This document shows positions 9,992-17,310 of a DNA stretch of 32,050 nucleotides, in pieces. The stretch covers positions 1 to 32,050 of IMG/VR virus record IMGVR_UViG_3300049740_001014; one strand, given 5' to 3'. The position numbers were made by a program, and so were the translations under genes. A model generated the notes under the pieces. The model was not told where the DNA came from. It worked only from the letters and a program-made list of their open reading frames with translations, and made no database searches. Source of the DNA: a virus. The number at the start of each line of letters is the position of its first letter. Within the stretch, counting starts at the first letter, position 1.

Positions 9992-10062
9992 TGGTGTTAA
10001 TGGCTCTACTGGCGTTCATCGCAGGGTTTGTGCTAACATGGCTCGCTACGATTGGCGATTGA
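9988..10062 (+). CDS. Tiny single-pass membrane peptide at end of late operon
   Basis: A 24-residue frame whose ATG overlaps the fibre stop (ATGA), as elsewhere in this block. The product is almost entirely hydrophobic (VLMALLAFIAGFVLTWLATI), long enough for one membrane helix, and ends in Gly-Asp. The coupled start and clean membrane-helix composition support a real gene, but length is weak evidence. A holin-like, lysis or membrane-anchoring role is conceivable and not demonstrated. Its last 17 bp overlap, tail to tail, the end of the zinc-ribbon gene on the other strand. Confidence 0.5.
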   Translation: MMVLMALLAFIAGFVLTWLATIGD

Positions 10063-10219
10063 AGGCACTGTCAATCCAAAAGTGACCGCACTCTTTGCAC
10101 TGCAACATGTGCAGTCGCTTCTTGTCGCCATCTATGTAGCGAGCAGTGAGCCTTCTCGGTATGTGCCAGTGTGTACATCTTCGGCACTTGACCTTCAAGC
10201 GGTCAAGCAACCGCCCCAT
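10046..10219 (-). CDS. 57-residue zinc-ribbon protein
   Basis: The ATG at 10219 shares one base with the thermosome stop (TGATG), so it is the last gene of operon A. The product has two CxxC knuckles, CRRC at residues 12-15 and CKEC at 41-44, separated by a basic linker with several Arg and Lys, and an aromatic HFW after the second knuckle. This is a classic treble-clef or zinc-ribbon layout, suggesting nucleic-acid or protein binding. Being co-expressed with a chaperonin and ending at the strand-convergence point hints at a regulatory or late-switch role, which is speculation. I know of no named family for it. Confidence 0.75.
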   Translation of the reverse strand: MGRLLDRLKVKCRRCTHWHIPRRLTARYIDGDKKRLHMLQCKECGHFWIDSAFNRQS

Positions 10220-11739
10220 CACTCAACGCCTCGTCGTGCAATAATGTCATCAATGCGTAGGATAGCATTCGTGACTTCAGCCGCACTAAGCACTGCTTGA
10301 CGTACGAGTTCAGCAGGTTCAAGCACGCCCAACTTGAGCATGTCGCACACACCTCCGTTCTCAACATCAGGTCCAACCGTGAGTTCACCCTCCATCAGAC
10401 GGTGACGTAGTTCAAGAATGGTATCGAGTGGGTCATGACCTGCATTCTCGGCAATGGTCGCAGGGATGGTTTCTAAGGCATCAGCAAACGCCTCAATAGC
10501 CATCTGTGCTCTACCCCCTACCTGTGCCGCATGTTGGCGTAGGTAGACGGCCATGCGAGCGTAGGCATTGCCTCCACCCACGACGACCTTCTCATCACCA
10601 ATCACCATTGATACGACACCAAGAGCATCATCAAACCCACGCTCGACTTCTTCCAGTGTGTGCGTAGTCGCACCACGCAAGACAAGCGTAGCCTCTTTGC
10701 TCTCCTTGTAGTTTGAATGTACAAACAAATACCATATGTCGTTGTGCATTTCACGTATGATTTTTGTCATGGTCATGTCTTCGATGTCATCGACGGTTTG
10801 GTAGATGGTGCTGTTTGTTGCACGCTTCATGGCACGCATAGCGGATTCAGGTGTACGACGTACGACATAGATACCGTTCTTCTTGAGGTACGCACAAACG
10901 TGGTCATTGACCCCATCACGCACGAATACAATACCTACTTTACCTTTGAAAGCATCAACAATCTCTTTGGCTCTTGAAATCAAATCAGCCTTACCCGCCG
11001 ACTTGTACGTGCTGTATGACTGTGCATCGAGTTGCACTTGCACGTTCTCTTCGTTCTTTTCAACGTCAAGGCCAGTATTGATGAGCATCATGTGAAAGTA
11101 GTCGCTTGCATCGTACTCGTTTTCAATCACGAAGTCTTTGCTCACGATGACACCGTTGAACAAGTATGAGTCATTGACCGAGCCACCCGGAAACGATACC
11201 ACACGTACAGACTTTGCGTCACCCGCTTGCTCAACAGCCGATACGCATAGTTCGGCTACTTGGTCAAGCGAGTGCTCAAGGGTCTTACCAGTGATTGCTG
11301 TCTTAGCAACAGACAGTGTTTCATCACGTCCTTCGGCAAGCATTGTAATTTCATCTTGCAAGTACTTGGTTGCCATTTGCGAAGCCTCGTGATACCCACG
11401 ACAAATCACATTCGGGTGCAAGCCCTTAGCAAACAAGGACTCGGTATGCCCAAGCAATGCTCCTGAAAGTACGACTGTACTTGTTGTTCCGTCGTAACAT
11501 AGGTTCTCTTGTGTCTTTGCTACTTCGGCAATCATCTTACCACCCGGATGCGACACATCGACTTCACGGAGGATGGTAGCCCCGTCATTCGTTACGATGA
11601 CGTTGCCGTGTCCATCGACCAACATCTTGTCCATACCCATCGGTCCAAGCGTAGATTTGACGGTTTCAGCAATCGTCCTTGCCGCCCGTATGTTCATCGC
11701 CTGTGCATTCGTTCTTGTTTGTTCTGTATCTTTCTTCAA
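10219..11739 (-). CDS. Thermosome subunit (group II chaperonin)
   Basis: A 506-residue archaeal/eukaryotic-type chaperonin, an ATP-driven double-ring folding machine with a built-in lid. The equatorial ATP-binding signatures are present: LGPMGMDKML near residue 31, TNDGATIL near 50-57, DGTTST at 83-88 (the Asp-Gly-Thr-Thr phosphate loop), ATTHTLEEVERGFDDAL near 357-373, and VVVGGGNAYARMA near 386. Cellular thermosomes are usually about 540-550 residues, so this copy is slightly short, but the core motifs are intact. The start overlaps the exonuclease stop (ATGA). As the penultimate gene before the structural block, it may fold virion proteins or replace the host chaperonin. That role is inferred. 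Confidence 0.95.
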   Translation of the reverse strand: MKKDTEQTRTNAQAMNIRAARTIAETVKSTLGPMGMDKMLVDGHGNVIVTNDGATILREVDVSHPGGKMIAEVAKTQENLCYDGTTSTVVLSGALLGHTESLFAKGLHPNVICRGYHEASQMATKYLQDEITMLAEGRDETLSVAKTAITGKTLEHSLDQVAELCVSAVEQAGDAKSVRVVSFPGGSVNDSYLFNGVIVSKDFVIENEYDASDYFHMMLINTGLDVEKNEENVQVQLDAQSYSTYKSAGKADLISRAKEIVDAFKGKVGIVFVRDGVNDHVCAYLKKNGIYVVRRTPESAMRAMKRATNSTIYQTVDDIEDMTMTKIIREMHNDIWYLFVHSNYKESKEATLVLRGATTHTLEEVERGFDDALGVVSMVIGDEKVVVGGGNAYARMAVYLRQHAAQVGGRAQMAIEAFADALETIPATIAENAGHDPLDTILELRHRLMEGELTVGPDVENGGVCDMLKLGVLEPAELVRQAVLSAAEVTNAILRIDDIIARRGVE

Positions 11740-12341
11740 TTCCAGTTCACCTCAACTTCAATTATTTGTCCCGTATCAACAGCACGAGAACGTACATAGC
11801 CTTCGCTCTTGCCGAAACTGTAGAGGTCGTAAGTAAGCCGAGCATCGCTCAAGCAGTACTTCGCCACCTCGTCGTATCGTCCGTTCCTCCAAGCCGTAGG
11901 CGCATCTTCGCTGTTCATTAACTTACTGTCGCCCAACGTGTGTTTGACAAGGGAATTTAGGTCGGTCATCACTTTCTGTTGTGATAGGGATGCCTTGTTC
12001 ACGAGATTCTTTGTGTCGATGACACTATTGCTTTTGAGCATGTCACCTGCTGTCCAACAGTCCAGTGCATCTCGTAGCACTGGTAGGTCAAAGGACTTGA
12101 TGTTATGACCGATAATTGAGCCACCTTTCTCTACGTGGTCGGATAAATCATCACCGAGTGTGCGTGGGTGTAAGGCTTTGACTGTAGCATCAATCGAAAG
12201 GGATTTGTTGCAGTATACATTACCACTATCACCATTCCATGTAGCCACGACTGTAGGCTCAAATGAAGCCGTTTTGTCCCAACCACCTATCTCCCAAGAG
12301 AAATTGCCAGTTTCAATATCCAGTGCCATTACATCGCTCAT
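11736..12341 (-). CDS. DEDDy-type 3'-5' exonuclease (DnaQ/RNase H-like fold)
   Basis: A 201-residue nuclease with the three Exo motifs in order. Exo I is ALDIET, with Asp8 and Glu10. Exo II is GHNIKSFDLPVL, with Asp85. Exo III is YCLSDARLTYDLY, with Tyr162 and Asp166 in YxxxD spacing. All catalytic acids are present, so activity is expected: two-metal hydrolysis of single-stranded ends. It is a stand-alone proofreading or processing nuclease, because the viral PolB carries its own exonuclease domain. The TAATG junction couples it to the upstream ATPase, and its stop overlaps the thermosome ATG. It could process recombination ends, degrade host DNA or act on RNA; the substrate is not evident. 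Confidence 0.85.
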   Translation of the reverse strand: MSDVMALDIETGNFSWEIGGWDKTASFEPTVVATWNGDSGNVYCNKSLSIDATVKALHPRTLGDDLSDHVEKGGSIIGHNIKSFDLPVLRDALDCWTAGDMLKSNSVIDTKNLVNKASLSQQKVMTDLNSLVKHTLGDSKLMNSEDAPTAWRNGRYDEVAKYCLSDARLTYDLYSFGKSEGYVRSRAVDTGQIIEVEVNWN

Positions 12342-13738
12342 TACTTCTCACCCTTACGTCGATAGTACATTCGTCCGTTGCTCTTTTTGCGGTTGAATAG
12401 TTTAGGTCCGTAATCTTTGAAGTGACGTTGAACAGTACTCTTGCTCACTCCTGTTTGCGCCATGTACTGATTCCATATGCTCGATTGCATCCGCCAACCG
12501 TCACCATGACCATCCAACTCATATCCCGCACATTCGCCATACGCCTTAAGCATATCATCTTGCAACTTGCCTTCCTTTGCCTTGTTGCCACCAATTTCAA
12601 CAGAATCCTCAAGCCATGCAATGAGGTTTTGGAAGAGGTCGAAAAGAATCTCATGTGCCATGTCTACGTGTTGGGGAGTGACTTCCCACTTGTTGTCAAG
12701 CAAAGCCATGTGTACTGAAAAGATACCAAGATAGTTCTCAACCGCAGGTGTGAAGGATGCTACGATTTCAGACATTGCCGCATCCATGTTGCGTAGGAGG
12801 TCATATATCTCATCAGACGCTTGATACAGTGCGGTTTCATAGTCGCTTGAAGCAGTGAACATGTCCCACATCTTTTCTTGTACAAGGTCTTCTTTCTCGT
12901 CATTCGTCATCTCATCCCATTGTGTGAATGTAAGTTCGCCCATGTTAAGAAGGCGGTCACGTATACGTTTCTCGGTCATTGTGAAGTAATCGTAGATGTC
13001 GTCCTTTGTGTATTCGACCTGCTTTGGTTTACGGAAGAACGTACCCAGTCGAGTGTTGCTCACCTCTTGACGCATGTCCATGTCCCAGTGCGCCCAGTAC
13101 AGCAATACACGTTGAAAGATACCCTTCGTTAAGACATACTCCTTAACACCCTTTGGTGGGTACGTTGTAATCCATAGCGACACCATTGAAGGACACTCAA
13201 TCTTGTTGCCCTTCATGTGTTTCACGAGCACGTTGTTTCCGCTACCCACAGGGTTACAGGCTGTCTGTAGATACAGAACAGTTTCTTGACTGTGCTTGTT
13301 TGGAGTAAGAAGAATAGAACCTTCATCAAAGTTGATACCCTTGCGCCCTGCAAGAAGCCCTTCGACTGTTTCAACCTCACTTGTTGGCTTACCGTTCTCA
13401 TCCATGACGACATTCGTTGAACCAATCAAACCTGCGTCTGTACCCGAAGCAAACAACTCGGTTGGTAAATCAACATTCTCCATGATGTCACCGATGAAGT
13501 TCCACGCAATCGACTTACCCGTTCTCGATGGTTGAATCCAAAAGACGTGTACACGAGGGTCAAGGTGCGTGTCACCTGTCGGTATACGAATGTACGGTAG
13601 TGCCAATTGGCCTTGTATATAGAAAAAGGACAGTAACCCCGGTATCTCGTTGTTCATTGATGTTCTCGAAAAGTGATGCAAGTATGCATCAAGAATCGGG
13701 AACTTTTGTACTGCTTTGTATTTGCTTGCTTCTGTCAT
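12341..13738 (-). CDS. AAA+-type P-loop ATPase, candidate replicative helicase
   Basis: A 465-residue protein. The Walker A is QPSRTGKS at residues 69-76, close to the PSxxKS form of MCM-like helicases. The Walker B is INFDEG at 135-140. A sensor-1-like strand (SLWITTY) lies near 187-193, and a possible arginine finger follows in GIFQR (Arg210). The C-terminal 90 residues look like a winged helix (TGVSKSTVQRHF). It also resembles DUF3987-type phage ATPases. No other helicase is visible in a window that holds nearly every other replisome part, so helicase is the best guess. It is the first gene after promoter copy 1; its ATG lies 28 bp from the TATA box. Confidence 0.65.
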   Translation of the reverse strand: MTEASKYKAVQKFPILDAYLHHFSRTSMNNEIPGLLSFFYIQGQLALPYIRIPTGDTHLDPRVHVFWIQPSRTGKSIAWNFIGDIMENVDLPTELFASGTDAGLIGSTNVVMDENGKPTSEVETVEGLLAGRKGINFDEGSILLTPNKHSQETVLYLQTACNPVGSGNNVLVKHMKGNKIECPSMVSLWITTYPPKGVKEYVLTKGIFQRVLLYWAHWDMDMRQEVSNTRLGTFFRKPKQVEYTKDDIYDYFTMTEKRIRDRLLNMGELTFTQWDEMTNDEKEDLVQEKMWDMFTASSDYETALYQASDEIYDLLRNMDAAMSEIVASFTPAVENYLGIFSVHMALLDNKWEVTPQHVDMAHEILFDLFQNLIAWLEDSVEIGGNKAKEGKLQDDMLKAYGECAGYELDGHGDGWRMQSSIWNQYMAQTGVSKSTVQRHFKDYGPKLFNRKKSNGRMYYRRKGEK

Positions 13739-13745
13739 AATTCCA

Positions 13746-13774
13746 CACCTTCTTTCTCTTTGCCAGTTTATAAA
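13746..13774 (-). promoter_or_regulatory. Archaeal TATA promoter, repeat copy 1 (operon A)
   Basis: The TATA box TTTATAAA is at 13767-13774 (- strand), followed by CTGGCAAAGAGAAAGAAGGTG. It lies directly after the ERCC4 stop codon and 28 bp before the ATPase start. The same 29-bp element recurs three more times in the window, always at an operon start. Confidence 0.85.
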
Positions 13775-14476
13775 TCAACGACGGACTTTACGCTCTTGTC
13801 TTACTTCTTCTTCACTCGTTAATACTTTCATCAGTAATTTACGTCGTGCTTCGCCAAGTCCTTTCACCTGCTTCAATGATTCAGGGAAAGCCATCTCCTC
13901 GATACTACCGCACTTGTCAAGCAAGCGTTCAGCAATCTCTCGTCCTACGGAGGGTATAGCCATCAGCACGTCCATGCGTATGTCGTTGGACGCTACACGA
14001 CGTACTGCTTGAGCACCATGCTTACTCGCAGGTTTGTGCAACTTGTCGTGTAGTTTAACGACAAACATAGCCGCTTCACTAACGTGTGGAGTGTAAAATA
14101 CTTGGCAGTTGAAATCAGACATAATGCGTGCGATAGTGCCAATCAATTCGCTTTGAACTCGTGAGTATGTGACATTCTTACTCCCCTTGTTCTTCATTAT
14201 GCTTACGTGTTTTTCTATAGAACCGTGTACGAGAAGGAAGAACCTTTCGTAATTGGCATCCATGTTATCCAGTTGTCGCCATAGGTGACCGTTGTGTGAT
14301 GACTGAAACAAGTCGCTGATGCTCTTGGCTTCAACACACGCCCCGCCTAATTGGTAGTCACCAACCACCAACACTTGACGTGCAACAGTCATACCTGCTT
14401 TCTCGGCACGTCGTTCTACGGACTCGCACAGTGTTCCTCGTTCATTGCTGTCAATAATTAAATCAGGTTTAGCCAT
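13775..14476 (-). CDS. ERCC4 (XPF/Mus81-type) structure-specific nuclease
   Basis: A 233-residue nuclease of the XPF/Mus81/ERCC4 class, which cuts branched DNA near single-double strand junctions. The motif region reads LIIDSNERG near residues 6-14, VVGDYQLGG near 37-45 and CVEAKSISDL (Glu49, Lys51), then HNGHLWRQL. This is a relaxed version of the family's GDxn-ERKxxxD core, with ExK retained. The C-terminus (about residues 165-220) holds a tandem helix-hairpin-helix (IPSVGREIAERLL and VKGLGEARRKLL) for DNA binding. I placed the start at 14476 because it gives a GGAGG-N7-ATG site; an ATG at 14479 also overlaps the upstream stop. It is the last gene of operon B and probably resolves replication or recombination intermediates. 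Confidence 0.9.
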   Translation of the reverse strand: MAKPDLIIDSNERGTLCESVERRAEKAGMTVARQVLVVGDYQLGGACVEAKSISDLFQSSHNGHLWRQLDNMDANYERFFLLVHGSIEKHVSIMKNKGSKNVTYSRVQSELIGTIARIMSDFNCQVFYTPHVSEAAMFVVKLHDKLHKPASKHGAQAVRRVASNDIRMDVLMAIPSVGREIAERLLDKCGSIEEMAFPESLKQVKGLGEARRKLLMKVLTSEEEVRQERKVRR

Positions 14477-14712
14477 CATTCTTCCTCCATGAGTGTGTGA
14501 TAATTGATGTGACTTTGACAAAAAATGCTGTGCTGTAAACGGAATTGTCTACATGGCTTTCCCTTAGCCGTTAAAGATTTACAATAGTATTCTTTCTGTA
14601 CTTCGGGCTTACCTTTACACGATGAACATATTCTTACATAGCCTTCAAAATATCGACTTGGTGGTACAGTACCCCTGTTACCACCACAAACACAGCAGGG
14701 TAAAGACGGCAT
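14476..14712 (-). CDS. 78-residue double zinc-finger protein
   Basis: A small Cys-rich protein with two apparent metal sites. The first uses Cys6/Cys7/Cys9 and the pair Cys29/Cys32 (CSSC). The second, Cys44, Cys54, Cys65 and His68, follows a C-x9-C-x10-C-x2-H pattern seen in small zinc-finger modules of phage and bacterial proteins. The ATG shares one base with the primase stop (TGATG); a GTG one codon earlier is an alternative. The C-terminal MEEE is encoded by bases that also form the ribosome-binding site of the ERCC4 gene. Its place between primase and nuclease suggests a DNA-processing accessory, but no function is known. Confidence 0.75.
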   Translation of the reverse strand: MPSLPCCVCGGNRGTVPPSRYFEGYVRICSSCKGKPEVQKEYYCKSLTAKGKPCRQFRLQHSIFCQSHINYHTLMEEE

Positions 14713-15800
14713 CACAAACCGCCCGTCCCATCATAGTAATTACACTTACCGACGCATAATCCTTCGTTGTATAGCGAAGCGCAGGTAGCATGAGTGTGAC
14801 CCGCTTTGACGATATGCGACACACGCATTGTCGTATAATCACGGTCAAAGTCTACCCAATTTTGTTGTGAGCATATACTTACAATAGGCTCGACGTGCTT
14901 CATCCTATCCTCTTCTTTGACCTTCCACGCAGGGAAGAACATACGAAAGCGGTCGGCAAGATACGATACAAAGTGGTATCTTGCTCGGTCGGTAGGGTTG
15001 CCTCCACCCATAGCCGCCTGTGCCAAGCAAGGAAGAATGTGAATGTCGTCATAGGATATGGTTGGTAAATCAACAGGCTTGATGTCGTTCATTGTCATCA
15101 GTTGATTTTCAACTATCTTGAACTCCAATGGCGTACCACCCATACTGATGTAACCTTCGTGTGCATTCATTGCTTTGTCCTGTAAGTCATCATACGAGAG
15201 GGTCATCAGGTCTTCACTCGATAGTGGTATCGACCAACAATCTCGTCTTGCATTATACGAGTTGGGAATGCGAATCATACCACTGGTATCAAATGCCACT
15301 GTTGGGTCATTGCACCGCAGTCCACCGATGTCTTTCTCCCACTGATTCAATAGCATTGCACCTGAATACTTTACCCTTGAAAGTTCAGAACCGCTTGTCG
15401 GATTTATTGATTCATCAAACGGAATCCATACGTGAAAACCACCACCACTAAACCATACAAAGTGTTCAATGTTCTTACCTTTCAAGTATTGGTGAAGGCG
15501 ACGTACCTCTTCTTGAGGCACTTCAAAGTGTACCTCCGCACCACGATTCTTGAAGTCTTTGCAATCGAAGTCCATCACGAAGTGATGTATCTTTGGAGTA
15601 TTGTAATCGACTCGATGATGCTTCGGTGCTTGTGTTTCGCTGTAGCCGTACGCTGTGAAGTATACATTACCTGAACCGTTCTTCCCTTTCCAGTACTGTT
15701 GCAACTCATCAGCATTGCGTACGATACGTCGCCAACCCTTCATGCCGTTGGCAGGGAGTTCTAAGACCTCACGAGGGAAGTCTATCGGTACAAAGGGCAT
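14712..15800 (-). CDS. Archaeo-eukaryotic DNA primase (PriS-type) with C-terminal Cys cluster
   Basis: A 362-residue primase of the AEP superfamily, which makes primers for DNA synthesis. The metal-binding motif is MDFDCKD (Asp77, Asp79) and the second motif is FSGGGFHVWIP (residues 117-127, with His123). The third, metal-binding part is less obvious; DPTVAFDTSGMIRIPNSYN is in the right region. The C-terminal domain has Cys310, Cys340, Cys349 and Cys353, a possible zinc or iron-sulfur site recalling the large primase subunit or PriCT-like domains. I chose ATG 15800 because GGTGAT lies just upstream and the gene then begins four bases after the preceding stop. Linked genes include PolB, PCNA and RFC. 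Confidence 0.88.
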   Translation of the reverse strand: MPFVPIDFPREVLELPANGMKGWRRIVRNADELQQYWKGKNGSGNVYFTAYGYSETQAPKHHRVDYNTPKIHHFVMDFDCKDFKNRGAEVHFEVPQEEVRRLHQYLKGKNIEHFVWFSGGGFHVWIPFDESINPTSGSELSRVKYSGAMLLNQWEKDIGGLRCNDPTVAFDTSGMIRIPNSYNARRDCWSIPLSSEDLMTLSYDDLQDKAMNAHEGYISMGGTPLEFKIVENQLMTMNDIKPVDLPTISYDDIHILPCLAQAAMGGGNPTDRARYHFVSYLADRFRMFFPAWKVKEEDRMKHVEPIVSICSQQNWVDFDRDYTTMRVSHIVKAGHTHATCASLYNEGLCVGKCNYYDGTGGL

Positions 15801-15804
15801 ACAA

Positions 15805-16107
15805 TCACCGCTTGAGATACAGCAAACCTTCAAGGTGTTCAGCCAACATATTCATCGTGTCAATGATTTTTTCCGCTTGCATGAATCGAGCGTGAACAGT
15901 GAAGTGTACGTGATACGGACCAACATAATCAGGGTAGCCTGTTTCTTCATCCATGAATTTGTCAAGCGTTGTCTGTCTGTATACATTACATGTGAAAGGA
16001 ACTCGTTTTGGTAAGTTGCCCGTCTTTTGTACTACTATGTGTACAACATGTTCTTCATCCACTTTCTCCGATAGGTATTTTTCTATTGCTATTGCCGCTT
16101 CTTTCAT
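15805..16107 (-). CDS. Hypothetical 100-residue protein with PIP-box-like motif
   Basis: Its ATG overlaps the stop of the Cas4-like nuclease gene (ATGA). The protein is an alpha/beta mix with no named family that I recognise. Residues 45-52 read QTTLDKFM, close to the PCNA-interacting consensus Q-x-x-L-x-x-F-F, and nearly identical to QTTLDEFF in the small protein after PolB. The codons differ between the two, so similarity is at protein level. Here the motif is internal and the last aromatic is Met, so clamp binding would be weaker. It sits between nuclease and primase, consistent with a replication accessory role. Confidence 0.7.
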   Translation of the reverse strand: MKEAAIAIEKYLSEKVDEEHVVHIVVQKTGNLPKRVPFTCNVYRQTTLDKFMDEETGYPDYVGPYHVHFTVHARFMQAEKIIDTMNMLAEHLEGLLYLKR

Positions 16108-17129
16108 TGTTCGTCCTCCATTATCTTGTCTAAATATTCATCTGTTACTGACCAAAATTCACAGTGTTCCTTGTAGTCGCACCAGTTACACTTGAGTTTC
16201 TGTTCTTCAAGGGGTACATCTTTTTTGAGCCTACCCAAGTATGGGTCAGGTGGGAACTCCATAGCAATGTGCGCTCGCACCATCTTTTCCAGTGTACGCT
16301 CGACGCTCTTGACTGCATTGCTTCCTGTCTTGTTTGTTGCTGATTCGTAGTGAATAGCCGCACCAGTACCGCCCTCGATACCCCCACCCGGAAACTCCCA
16401 TCCCCAATGGGTGATAGGGAGAAACTCATGGTGTGGACTGTGGTCAAGCATCATCTTGTAGAAAGCCATCTCCTTACGCATGTTCGTAGGTTTACTCTTG
16501 TTGTATTTACCACTCTTCAACTCCATAAGAGCATAGCCATCAGACTCACTTGGAAACAGTGTATCAATGAATCCTGATAAGTGTACTTTCACAGGTGTAT
16601 CATCTACAACCACAAAGCGGTTGGCGTGTACGTTTGCCTCAACACCCGCAGGTCGCCACTTCTTACCTTGTGTAATAATGAGTCGATTGTATTGCCAATC
16701 AACCCATTGTCGAATCTGTTCTTCCTCACCGTACTCATACGGTTCGGGAGGTTGTGGAATGTAACTGTGGAGTAGCGTACGCCCTGCTTCGATGTCTGAT
16801 TCAGCGAGGTTCAAGACCGCTTGCTCTTGCTCCTTTGATATGTTCTCCCAAAACCATTCCATCATGTCGTGTATGTTCAATCCACGAGTGTGATAATATC
16901 GGCTCTCGCCTCGCAGTCCCTTGAACTTCTCAAGGTAGTATTGTTGGCGACACCAACTGAATGTACCCATGCTTGACTTCGTGACTCTCAAGATACTACC
17001 GTCTTGCAGGTTTGGATTCCAAGCGTATGTGCTGTTTTGATGCCACAGCATTTCTTCTCTATGGCCTGTTTCCGCACCGTACTCCTCAATGGATTGGCGT
17101 GAATCATCACCGTTTGGATTCCATCTCAT
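16104..17129 (-). CDS. Cas4/RecB-family PD-(D/E)XK nuclease with Fe-S cysteines
   Basis: A 341-residue nuclease. The catalytic core is GFIDTLF (Asp189), then LMELKSGKYN (Glu203, Lys205), with an upstream His87 in LNIHDMM, as in RecB/Cas4 nucleases. Cys60 (SWCRQQYY) together with Cys314, Cys317 and Cys323 (CNWCDYKEHC) matches the four-cysteine iron-sulfur arrangement of Cas4, AddB and Dna2. It is expected to resect DNA ends. No cas1, cas2 or CRISPR array is nearby, so a role in replication or recombination is more likely than spacer acquisition. The start at 17129 has a strong GGAGAGGTGA site upstream and overlaps the MazG-like gene by 23 bp. ATG at residue 27 is an alternative. Confidence 0.88.
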   Translation of the reverse strand: MRWNPNGDDSRQSIEEYGAETGHREEMLWHQNSTYAWNPNLQDGSILRVTKSSMGTFSWCRQQYYLEKFKGLRGESRYYHTRGLNIHDMMEWFWENISKEQEQAVLNLAESDIEAGRTLLHSYIPQPPEPYEYGEEEQIRQWVDWQYNRLIITQGKKWRPAGVEANVHANRFVVVDDTPVKVHLSGFIDTLFPSESDGYALMELKSGKYNKSKPTNMRKEMAFYKMMLDHSPHHEFLPITHWGWEFPGGGIEGGTGAAIHYESATNKTGSNAVKSVERTLEKMVRAHIAMEFPPDPYLGRLKKDVPLEEQKLKCNWCDYKEHCEFWSVTDEYLDKIMEDEQ

Positions 17130-17310
17130 CGGTCACCTCTCCTATCAATTTTTCAACGTACACAGCCGCATCCATCAACTCTTCTTGAAGGTGGATGAGC
17201 CACTCACGTAGCGACAGAACTTCATCAGCCATGCTCACGCCATACTTCTTCAAACCAACTTCGGCTCGACCTTGAATCTTCTCACATACTTTGTCTTCTA
17301 TTGTACTCAT
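17107..17310 (-). CDS. Small MazG-like / phage nucleotide-hydrolase-like helical protein
   Basis: A 67-residue helical protein. The stretch AEVGLKKYGVSMADEVLSL, followed by EWLIHLQEELMDAAVYVEKL, matches a widespread phage small-protein pattern (RxxxGxxKYGxxL..dlsl.EwLxHxxEEllDAaxYl). That pattern belongs to or resembles the all-alpha MazG-type NTP pyrophosphohydrolase fold. The EExxDA acidic motif that would bind metal is present, but the protein is only one half of a usual catalytic bundle, so it would have to oligomerise. Nucleotide-pool sanitation during replication is a plausible role. The ATG overlaps the stop of the 38-residue zinc gene (ATGA). Confidence 0.75.
   Translation of the reverse strand: MSTIEDKVCEKIQGRAEVGLKKYGVSMADEVLSLREWLIHLQEELMDAAVYVEKLIGEVTDEMESKR

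Noticed and set aside
16104-17129. Part of a CRISPR-Cas system (Cas4-like nuclease)
   Set aside because: No repeats with spacers and no cas1 or cas2 are visible; the linked genes are replication genes.
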